A stretch of DNA of 64,000 nt, taken from positions 6,534,976-6,598,975 of the forward strand of contig CM038215.1 in the NCBI GenBank assembly GCA_021442155.1, in the 5' to 3' direction. Both the position numbers and the translations under genes were made by a program. Positions 36,501 to 46,833 of the stretch are shown here, in pieces. Source of the stretch: Cymbidium sinense. Lineage: Eukaryota > Streptophyta > Magnoliopsida > Asparagales > Orchidaceae. The notes beneath the pieces are model-generated. The model made no database searches. It was given only the letters and a program-made list of their open reading frames with translations, and was not told the origin of the DNA. How positions within the stretch are numbered: the stretch's first letter is position 1; every line of letters begins with the position of its first letter.

Positions 36501-38118
36501 AATAAAATAAACCTAAACCAAAACTAAAATAAACTAAACTAAAATAAATAAAACCAAAACCTAAAATAAACTAAACCTAGACCTAAACGTAAACCAAAAC
36601 TAAATAAAATAAAATAAACTAAAAAATGAACCTGAACCTAGACTGGAAAATAATACCTAAAAATAAAATTATATAATAAAAACCTAAACCTAAACCTAAA
36701 AAATAAAATAAAAAAAACTAAACCTAAACCTAAACCTAAAAATTAAACTAAAATAAATAAACCCAAAATAAATAAATTAAACTAAATATAAAAAATAAAA
36801 CTAAGTAAAAACAAAAAAATTAAACTAAAAAAAGAAACTAAATAAACTTAACCTACCAATTTATTTAATTCAAAGAAAAATTTAAAAAAAAAACCTTAAC
36901 CCTGAACCCTGAAATCAAAACCCTAAACCCTAAAACCCTAAATCATAAACTCTAAACCCTAAACCCTAATCCTAAACCTTAAAACCATAAACTCTAAACC
37001 CTAGACCCTAAACCTTAAACAAGCCCTAAACCCTAAGCAAACCGTAAACCCTAAACCCTAAACCCTAAACCCTAAAATTTAAATCCTAAATCCTAAAAAC
37101 CCTAAACCAGAAAGCCTAAACACTAAACCCTAAACCCTAAACCCTAAAACCCTAAACTCTAAACCCTAAAAACCTAAAAACCTAAATCAAAACTAAATAA
37201 AACCTAAAAATAAAATAAATAAAAAAACTAAACCTAAATAAAATAAAAAATAAAATAAAATTAAAACCTAAATTAAAACCAAAACATAAACCTAAAAATA
37301 AAATAAAATAAAATAAAAAATAAACTAAAATAAAAGAATGTAAAACCTAAGCTAAACTAAATAAAATAAAATAAACATAATATTAAAAAGACTTAATAAA
37401 ATAAAAACAAAATGTAAAATAGAAATAAAATAAACCTAAAAGAAAACAAAATAAAAACTTAAACCTAAAAAATAATCCTAAAAATAAAACTTAAAAATAA
37501 GTAAAAAATAAAACCTAAACCCTAAGATAAAAAAAAACTAAACCTAAAATAAAAATAAATAAAATAAAACCTAAACCTAAACCTAAAAAATAAAATAAAA
37601 CCTAAACCTAAACCTAAAAAATAAGCTAAACTAAAAAACCTAAACTAAAATAAATAAACTGAACAAAACAAAATAAAAACATAACAAAATAAAAAAATAA
37701 AGAAAAAGACAAAAATAAATAAATAATAAACTAAATAAACTAAACCTACATGTTTTCTTATTTTTTTTAAAGAAAAAGAAAACCCTAAATGCTAAACTTT
37801 AAAGCTAACCCTATACCATAAAGCCTACACCTACAACACTAAACCTACAACCCTCAACTCTAAACCATAAACCCTAATCCCTAAAAAATGCTAAACCCTA
37901 AACATTAAATCCTAAACCCTAACCTTAAACCCTAAACTCTAAAAGCATAAACCATAAAACCCTAAAACCTTAAACCCTAAATCCTAAACCCTAAACCTAA
38001 TCCTAAACCTTATACTTGAAACCCCAAACCATAAACCTAAACCTAAAGTAAATAAATAAATTAAAAAAATAAACATAAACCATAAAACTTAATAAATCTA
38101 AAAATAAACCTAAACATT
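33590..38118 (+). repeat. Telomere-derived satellite array, four marked units
   Basis: CCCTAAA blocks alternate with AT-rich bodies. Array marks, each followed by an A-run and CCCTAAA-type words, lie at 34541-34567 (GTAGTTTACTTAATTTT), 35984-36010 (TATCAATTTACTTAATTTT), 36852-36880 (CCAATTTATTTAATTC) and 37746-37778 (TGTTTTCTTATTTTTTTT). Spacings are about 1.44, 0.87 and 0.89 kb. The phrase CCTAAATAAAATAAAAAC and its neighbours recur in the AT-rich bodies near 34002, 34866 and 37385. Confidence 0.9.
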
Positions 38119-38577
38119 AGGAAAGGGGCAAAACCTTGATGGCAGGAACATCACCGTAAACCAAGCTCAGTCTAGATCTGCTAGTGGAGGCGAAGGCAAA
38201 GGCAGCAGTTATCAAAGTGGTGGTGAGGTATCTGGAGGTGCTGTTGGATTTGGAGGTGGTGGTTAGAGCAGTGGTCGTTACAGAGGTGGGAGGAGCGACG
38301 GTGGTAATAGTCGTGGTGGTGGTGGAGGGAGAGATCAGAGATATGATGGTGGATCCCACTACTCGAGAAGTCGGGGTCATTCTGATCGGAACTGGAGAAA
38401 CTGAAGAACTGCCAATCTGATCTGCTGCTTATGGAACTGTGTCTTTTATTTTGCTCTATGTGATCATTTTTTATTTATGTCATCATTTGTGTCTTGGAAA
38501 ACATGGCGTGTTACTTAGTTAATGAAATCAAAATGAAGAAATGTTGAATATGAATTTGTTCTATGTTAAATGAAAAA
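38119..38577 (+). pseudogene. GRP fragment H with 3'UTR (best preserved)
   Basis: From CAA at 38129 to TGA at 38402-38404 the frame encodes 91 residues with only one internal stop. It starts QNLDGRNITVNQAQSRSASG, which is the last beta-strand and end of an RRM in plant glycine-rich RNA-binding proteins (GRP7/8-like). A glycine-rich tail follows, then RYDGGSHYSRSRGHSDRNWR, Asn and stop. The single break is GGTTAGAGC, likely a former TGG. Longer open frames on both strands here are shadows. The 3'UTR runs to TTGTTCTATGTTAAATGAAA at 38577. The full gene would need about 70-80 more N-terminal residues, which are nowhere in the window. Confidence 0.9.
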
Positions 38578-41500
38578 CCCTAATCCCTAAACTATAACCT
38601 CAATCCTGGACTTAAAACCTAAACCCTCAACCCTAAACACTAAACCCTAAAAACCCTAAACCCTAAATAATAAACACTAAACCCTAAGCCCTAAAACCTA
38701 AACCCTAAACCCTAAACCCTAAACCCTAAACCCTCAACCCCAAACCCCAAACCTTAAATCCTCAACTAACATTAAACCCTAAATCCTAAAAACCTTAAAA
38801 CCTAAACCTAAACTAAATAGAACATAAAAATAAAATAAATAAAAACCTAAAAAAATAAAATAAAATAAAAACATAAACTAAAACAAAAAACTAAACCAAA
38901 ACCTAAAACAAAAATAAAATAAATAAATAAAACCTAAACTAAACTAAAAATAAATAACCTAAATAAAATAAAAACTAAACCTGAATTAAAAATAAAATAA
39001 AATGATAGTAAAATAAAAAAAAAGTTAAAAAAATCTAAACCTAAAAAATAAACCAAAAAAGTAAAACCTAAAAGTAAATTAAAAATAAAACCTAAGCCCT
39101 AAATTATTCAAAAAAGAAAAATTAAATAAAAGTAAAATTAACAAAATAAAATAAATCTAAACCTAAACTAAAATAAACTAAAACCTAAACCTAAACCTTG
39201 AAATATAATAAAATAAAATAAAATAAAAAAATTAAAAAAAAAATAAAAATTAAACCTACTAAACTAAAAAATAAAATAAACCTAAACATAAAAAAACCTA
39301 AATAAAATAAAACTAAACCTAAAATAAAAATAAAATAAAATAAAACCAAAAGAAACTAAAATAATCCTAAACCTAAAAAATTAAATAAAATAAAATAAAC
39401 CTAAACTAAACAAAAATAAACTAAACTAAAATAAATAAAACCTAAACCTAAAACTTAAATAAACTAAACCTAAACCAAAACCTAAACTAAAGAAAATAAA
39501 ATAAACTAAAACTAAATGTAAATCTAAACTAAAAAATAAAACCTAAAAATAAACCTAAAATAAAAACGTAAAAACTAAACAAAAAAATAAAAACTAAAAA
39601 CCTAAACCTAGACCTAAAAATAAAAAATTAAACTTCAACATATAAAAAAATAAAGATAAAACTAAACTAAAAAAATAAACATAATCCTAAACCCAAATTG
39701 AAAAATAAACTAAATAAAAAACTTAAACAAAAATAAATAAACCAAACTAAATAAAAAAATTTAAACCAAAAAAAAATCAAATAAACTAAAATAAATAAAC
39801 TAAATAAATTAAATAAACCTAAACATATCAGTTTACTTAATTTTTTTAAAGAAAACCTAAACCCTAAACCCTAAACCTTAATCCCAATCACAAACCCTAA
39901 ACCACCCCACCCTAAACTAACCCTAAACCTATAAACCTAAAATAAAATAAAATAAAACTCTAACCCTCCACCCTAAAACCTAAACTTGCACCCTAAACCC
40001 ACTCCCTCACCACTCCCTAAACCCTACCATAAACCTAAACCTAAACCCTAAACTAACCACTCTATGGACTAAACCACTAAACCTAAACCCCAAACCCTAA
40101 ACCCTAAGAAACCCTAAACCCTAAACCAAAACCCTAAACCTAAACCTAAAATCTAAACATAAACTAAATAAAACCTAAAATAAAATAAAAATAGAAAACC
40201 TAAACATAAATAAAATAAATTAAAACCTAAATTAAAACCTAAATCTAAATCTAAAATAAAATAAAATAAAAAAATGAAAACTAAAACTAAAATAAAGAAA
40301 AACATAAATAAATTAAAATTAAAATAAACCTAAAAATATAAAACTTAAATAAAATAAAACCTAAATGTAAAATAAAAATAAACTAAAGCTAGAATAAAAT
40401 AAAATAAAAAGCTAAACCAAAAAAATAAACCTAATACCATATAAAAAATAAAACCTAAACCCTTAACTGAAAAACATAACTTAAATAAACAACATAAAAT
40501 AAACTAAACTAAACTAAACAAAACAAAAATAAACAAAATATAAACCTAAACCCAAAATAAACTAAACCTAAACCCTAAACTAAAAATAATAAAATAAACA
40601 AAAAATAAACCTAAGCTTAAAGTAAATAATAAAACCTAAAAATAAACCTAAAATAAAAATGAAAAACCTAATCTACGAAAATAAAATAAAAACCTAAACC
40701 TAAACCTAACAATAAAAATAAAACCAAAACATAAAATAAACAAACTAAAAATAAAACAAAATTTAAAATAAACTTAAAAATAAACTAAAATAAAACCTAA
40801 ACTAAAATAAATAAACCCTAAATAAATAAACTAATAAAAAATAAAATAAAAATATATAAATAAAATAAAAGTAAAATAAATAAAATCAACTAAATACCTA
40901 GTTTACTTTTTTTTTTTAAAAAACTCTAAACCCTAGACTTCCCCCACCCTAAACCCTAAAACCCCACCCCACCCTGATCCCAAATCTTAAACCCCCTAAA
41001 CTAAACTCTACTTAAACCTCAAATCTCCTAAACTCTAAACCCTAAACCCTAAATCCTAAACCCTCCCTAACTGAGCTGACCCTAAACCTTACTAACCACC
41101 CTAAACTCAAATTAACCACCCACCACCCAAATCCTTAACCTAAACTCTACTACCCAACCCTAAACCCTAAACCTAACCTATCTCTCCTAAACACTAATCT
41201 TAAACCCTAAACCCCAAACCTGACCCTAAACCCAATCTGGACCTTCCCTAATCCTAATCTGAGCTAACATAATCCACTAAATAAACCTAAAATTAAAATA
41301 AAAAAACTAAAGCCCAAAAATAAAATAAAATAAAATAAAACCTATAAACCTAAACCTAAACTTAAAATAAAATAAAATTAAGAAAATAAAGTAAACTAAA
41401 ATAAATAAATAAAAAACTCTAAACTAAAAATAAAATAAACCTAAGAATAAAACCTAAATATAACAAACTAAACATAAAATAAAAAAGTAAAGCTAAAATA

Positions 41501-42185
41501 AAATAAAATAAAACTAAATATAAACTTAAATAAAATAAATAAATAAACCTAAACCTAAACTAAAATAAACTTAAAATAAAAATAAAACTAAATAAAATAA
41601 ACCTAAACCTAAAAAAATAAATAAAATAAAACACCTAAAATAAACTAAACTTACTAAACCTTATAAATAAAATAAAATAAACTAAAATCAAACCAAAACC
41701 TAAACTAAAAAATATAACCTAAAAATAAACCTAAAACCTAAATGTAAAAGAATAAAAAAAACCTAAACCTAAACCTAGAAAATAAAATAAAAAATAAAAC
41801 ACAACTAAAAAGTAAACCTAAACCTAAACCTAAATCTAAAATATAAACTAAAATAAGAAACCTAAACTAAAATAAATAAACTAAAATAAATATACTAAAC
41901 TTAATAAAAAAGTAAAACTTAACTAAAAATAAAAAATAAAATAAAATAAAATAAATAAAAGATAAACTAAATAAACCTAAACCTATTGATTTACATAACT
42001 TAAAAAAAACCATAAACCCTAAACATAAACCATAAACCCTAAACCTTAAACCTTAAATTGTAACACCTAAAAAACCCTAAACCCTAAACCCTAACCATAA
42101 ACCGTAAACCCTAAACCTAAACCTAAAGTAACTAAATAAATTAAAAAATAAACCTAAAGCCTAAAACATAATAAACTTAAACCCT
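38578..42185 (+). repeat. Telomere-derived satellite array, three marked units
   Basis: Array marks at 39825-39855 (TATCAGTTTACTTAATTTTT), 40897-40922 (CTAGTTTACTTTTTTTT) and 41982-42008 (CTATTGATTTACATAACTT) close AT-rich bodies, about 1.07-1.09 kb apart. The stretch 40923-41290 is unusual: CCCTAAA words mixed with CCACCC and CTCCCTAACTGAGCTGACCC, richer in C than the rest. The last CCCTAAA block runs into GRP fragment I. Confidence 0.9.
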
Positions 42186-42667
42186 AAGAATGGGCAGAAC
42201 CCTGATCGCAGGAACATCACTATCAACTAGGCTTAGTCTAGATCTAGGTGGAGAAGGTGGAGGCGGCTTATCGCATTGGTGGTGTGGGGATCCAAGGTCT
42301 TGTGGATATGGAGGTGGTTGTCGAGCGTGGTGGTTATGGAGGCAGGAAGAGTGATGGAGGTTACAACCACAGTGGTGGAGGAGGGAGAGATCGGGGATAT
42401 GATGGTGGATCTCGTTACTCAAGAGGCCTGGGTGGTTCTGATGGGAACTAGAGAAATTGAAGAACGGTCGATCCGATCTACTATTTATGGAACTGTGTCT
42501 TTACTGTAGAGACAGTTCTAGTTATCTAGGGTTTTTGATTTTCACTATGCATGCTCATTTTTTGATCTATGTCGTCGCTTGTGTCTTAAAAAAGTTGGTG
42601 TGTTACTTGGTTGATGAGATCAAAAAGAAGAAATATTGAATATAAATTTGTTCTCTGTTAAAAAAAA
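42186..42667 (+). pseudogene. GRP fragment I with 3'UTR
   Basis: Begins AAGAATGGGCAGAACCCTGA directly after ACCCT. The RRM end NGQNPDRRNITIN, stop, A, stop, SRSR is clear. After a frame change the glycine tail reads GGYGGRKSDGGYNHSGGGG, then RDRGYDGGSRYSRGLGGSD, GN, stop in place of Trp, RN and stop (about 42430-42460). The 3'UTR includes CTGTAGAGACAGTTCTAG, CTAGGGTTTTTGATTTTCAC, GTCGTCGCTTGTGTCTTA and AAGAAGAAATATTGAA, with CTCTGTTAAAAAAAA at the end. CCCTAAA words resume at once. Confidence 0.88.
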
Positions 42668-44560
42668 TAAAAACCCTAAACACTAAACTAAAACCTAAAC
42701 CCTAAACCCTAAACCCTAGACCCTAAACCCTAAAACCCTAAAAATTAAACCATAAACCCTAAAACATAAACCCTAAACCCTAAACCCTAAACCCCAAACC
42801 CTAAACCCTAAACCCTAAACAAAACCCTAAAACTTAAGCTAAAACCTAAAACTAAAACAACATAGATAAAATAAAATAAAAGAAAAAAAATAAAATAAAA
42901 CATAAAACTAAACCTAAACCTAAACCCAAAAAACAAAATAAAATAAAAATAATAACTAAAGAAAAATAAAATAAATAAAAACAAAAACTAATCTAAAAAA
43001 CATAAATAAAATAAAACTAAACCTTAAATAAAATAAAATAAAACTAATAAATACCTAAAATTCAAAAATAAACCTAAAAATAAAAAAAATAAAACCTAAA
43101 CCTAAAACAAAAAAAAAATAAATCTAAACCTAAACTAAAATAAACTAAACTAAAAAAATAAAACCTAAAGCTACAACAAGATAAAATAAAATTAAATAAA
43201 CCTAAACTTAAACTTAAAATAAAACCTAAAAATAAAACTAATATAAAACCTAAACCTAAAAATAAAATAAAAGCCTAAACCTAAACCTAAAATAAAAATT
43301 AATCCTAAAATAAATAAAATAAAATAAAATAAAAAAAAAAAACTTAAAATAAACTAAAATAAAAAACCTAAATTAAAATAAATAAATTAAACTAAATTTA
43401 AATAAAAATAAACCTAAATAAAAATAAAAGTAAAATAAACTAAATAAACATAAACTAACCAGTTTATATAATTTTAAAAAAATTAAAAAAAGTTAAAAAA
43501 AATTAAATAAAAAAACCTTAACCATGAACCCTAAACCTAAAACTAAGCAAAAACCCTAAACCCTAAACCCTAAACTTTAAACCCTAAACCCTAAGACCCT
43601 AAACCCTAAACCCTAAACCCTAAAACCTACAACCCTAAACCCTAAACCCTAAACCCTAGAAACTTAAAAACCTAAACCTAAAATGAATAAAACCTAAATA
43701 TAAAATAAATAAAAAAACTTAAACCTAAATTAAATAATAAAAATAAAATAAGATAAAAACCTAAACTAAAACCAAAACCTAAACCTAAAAATAAAATAAA
43801 ATAATAAAAATAAAAACTAAACTAAAATAAAATAAAAAAAAACTTAAACTAAACTAATAAAATAAAATAAACCTAAATAAAATAAAACCTAAACACAAAA
43901 TAGAAATAAAATAAACTTAAAATAAATTAAAATAAAAACTATATAAAAACCAAAACCTAAAAAAAATCTAAAAAAGAATAAAAAATAAAACCTAAACCCA
44001 AAACTAAAAAAATCCTAAACCTAAACTAAAATAAACTAAAGTAAAATAAATAAAACCTAAACCTAAACTTAAAATAAACTAAACCTAAATCGTAAACTAA
44101 AAATAATAAAATAAACTATAAATAAAGCTAAACCTAAAATAAAAAATAAAACCTAAAAAAAAATATCCTAAAATAAAACCTAAAATCTAAACAAAAAGAT
44201 AAAATAAAACTAAACCTAAACCTAAATAAAAACCTAAACCTATAATAATAAAGTAAAACCTAAACTTAAAATATAAAATAAAATAAAACTAAACTAAAAT
44301 TAAGCATAAACCTAAACATGAACCCTAAAAGAAACTAAAAATAAAACTTAAACAAAATAAATAAACTAAACTAACTAAAAAAAAATAAACCTAAATAAAA
44401 ATATAATATAAACTAAATAAACCTAAACCTACCAGTTTACTTAATTAAAAAAAACCCTAAACTCTAAACAATAATCCTTAAACACTAAATCCTAAACCCT
44501 AAAATCTAAGACTAACCTTAAACCCTAAACCCTAAACCTACAATCTTAAACCTACACTCT
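42668..44560 (+). repeat. Telomere-derived satellite array, last marked units
   Basis: CCCTAAA block 42672-42835, AT-rich body to 43455, mark 43456-43480 (CCAGTTTATATAATTTT), CCCTAAA block 43510-43670, AT-rich body, mark 44428-44455 (ACCAGTTTACTTAATT plus A-run), then a short CCCTAAA block to about 44560. Confidence 0.9.
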
Positions 44561-44894
44561 AACTAAAAAAATTAAAAAAACTAACTAACCCCCCCCAAAC
44601 CCCAACTAAACTAAAACTACAACCTAAATAATACTAAAACTAAAAAAACTAAACTTAAATTAACTAAAAAAACTAAACTAATAAAAAACTAAACCTAAAA
44701 CCTAAAAGAAAAATAAATACCTAAATCCCCAAATGATAACTAAACTAATTAAACTATTAAAACAAAAATAATAAACAAACTAATAAAAAATAAACCAATC
44801 ATAATAAAACTAAAAAACTAAAACAAAAATAATAAAAACCCCAAATAAAACTAATAAAACATACCCCATCCCCAAAAAAACTAAACCTAAGCCC

Positions 44895-44927
<33 letters not shown>

Positions 44928-45127
44928 CTAATAATAACTAAAACTAAACTAAAAATAAAATCTAATAAATAATAAATAACTAAAAAACCTAAACCCTAAA
45001 AATAAAATTAGTAAAAAAAAACCTAAATCCTTAAACCTAAAAGACTAACGATGCTAAACCAATAACTAAAAAAACCTAAACCGCTAAACCCTATAATAAA
45101 CTAAAAACTAAAACAAAAACCTAAACC
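44561..45127 (+). repeat. Strongly decayed end of the telomere-like array
   Basis: CTAAA and AATAA words without clear units; includes an eight-C run at about 44589-44596 and an (AAT)n tract at 44895-44926. The LINE 5' end follows. A fresh explanation for the loss of unit structure is not visible. Confidence 0.75.
44895..44926. repeat. (AAT)n microsatellite
   Basis: About 10 to 11 AAT units inside the decayed end of the array. Confidence 0.95.
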
Positions 45128-45299
45128 CATTTCGCGGCCCCTTCCTGTTTCAAGCTCTGGCGATTCTTGAATCCCTTTCCTTTTCATTCTCTTTCTCATT
45201 ATTTATGTGCTTATTTTCCAAAAATTTCTTCCAGTTTGGCTTCGGATCTTCTACCTTAGGTTGATCCTTGTTCGGTTCTTAAGTGGTGCACCTATTACC

Positions 45300-46830
45300 A
45301 TGGCGTCGGGTTCTACGAATACTTAGGAAAACCAAATGCTCCAGCTACTCTAGCTCGGGCTTTCGATTCTTTAGGTATAGCTAATCCTTTGCCTCTAAAT
45401 CCTTCAAAGATGCCTTATCTGGTAAGGATTCTTCAACTTCTTCTAATCTTTCTTTAAACCTGGTTCATACAACCTTGAAAGGTGTTCCAACTATTATGTG
45501 CTCTAACTTGGATACTAAAAAACTAGTCGAGCCTTATGTGTATACTTTGATTGGAAAATTTTCTTTTCAGCATCCTAGTATGGAGGAAATTTGATTTTTC
45601 TATCACGATTTGAATATTTCTAGTGTCTTTTTGATTGGTTTACTAGATGGTAGACTTGTGCTGATTAAATTGTCTAATGACCTTGATTATAGTCATATCT
45701 TTGCTCATCGATCTTATTATACTAAAAACTTTCAAATGTGTATTCTTAAATGGACTCCATTTTCTTGACTTTAAAAGGAATCTCCTATAACACCAGTTTG
45801 GTTATCTTTACCTAATTTTAGGTTCACTTTGTTAATTATCAATTCTTGCATGCTGGGAGTTCTATTTTGGTAGACCCTTGCAAATCAATCAAGCAACCGT
45901 AGCCAAATCTAGGCCATCAATTGCTCAGATCCTTGTTGAAATTGATGTAACAATGAAATTTTCTTAGGAGGCGTGGATTCGATCAGAGAAATATGGATAT
46001 TTCTAGCAGGTTGATTTTAAAAACTTCCCTGCTTTCTACAATCATTGCAAAACTCATGTGCATGATGTATTAGAATGTTTTGTTCCTCATCAACATCTTT
46101 GAAAGAAAGTGGTTAAAGATCTTAAGGTTGGTGGAAAAATTGGAGATTTAAAAAGTGATTAAAAAAATTCTGCTTTAAATGAAATGGATAACAATGTTGT
46201 GAATGAAATTGTTGATGTTTCTAATGATGTTCATAATGTTTCTAATGTTGTTCCCAATGTAAGTGGTAGTGATAAGCTTGTTAAAAATGCTTATGGAATT
46301 GTTTTGGAGAGTAATCGGTTTTTGCTACTTTATTTTGATATTCTAAAATTTGCAAGTGGATAATTTTCCTATTTTAGTTTCTAATTCTATGGAGATTTGT
46401 GATAAAGTTGCTAAAAATATTATAGAAAATGTTTCTCTTATTTTGAAAAAAAATTTAAAAGAAAATCTTCTTTTATCTTCTTTGAATTTGGGCAAGAATG
46501 ATGGTATGGAGCTTGTTGAGAATGTGCAGCCAAGTTTTTGTTTGGTTAATAAATCTATTTCTACCCTTTCTTTAATGTTATATCAAATAGTATTTTGCTT
46601 AGTGATAATTCTCATTTAATGGAGAATGAGGATTTATCTTATTTTCAAATGGGATCTTCTCCTAAATCTATTTTTATTAATGATGACAAAAAATTTTATG
46701 ATGATCAATCCATGGAAAATGAGACCTATTTTTAAACTATTTTTGTGAAAAGGAAAAAATATTTTAAAAATTATCCTCCTAAAGTTTCTAGATCGACTCA
46801 ACCTTCTTCATCTTCTTTGCCTAATAAAAA
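45300..46830 (+). pseudogene. LINE ORF1, DUF4283-like RNA-binding protein
   Basis: The likely start is ATG at 45300 (MASGSTNT, then a stop). The middle shows YVYTLIGKFSFQHPSMEEI, FFYHDLNISSVFLIGLLDGR, DLDYSHIFAHRSYYTKNFQM and ILKWTPF, which is the DUF4283 layout of plant LINE ORF1 proteins. It goes on with PITPVWLSLPNF, RPSIAQILVEIDV, EAWIRSEKYGYF and FPAFYNHCKTHVHDVLECFV. The last is a zinc-knuckle-like CxxCx4Hx4C site with its first Cys replaced by Tyr/Asn. The protein would coat LINE RNA. The part after 46130 is low complexity (DNVVNEIVDVSNDVHNVSNV) and typical of the variable C-terminus. Frame changes separate the motifs. Confidence 0.8.
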
Positions 46831-46833
46831 TTA

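Noticed and set aside
38117..38420. Two overlapping open frames on opposite strands as possible small genes
   Set aside because: They are shadows of the GRP fragment, whose real frame (38129-38404) has an internal stop but matches the family.
42177..42639. Several short open frames as genes
   Set aside because: They overlap GRP fragment I; only part of one (42310-42451) follows the real frame, and it is a broken fragment.
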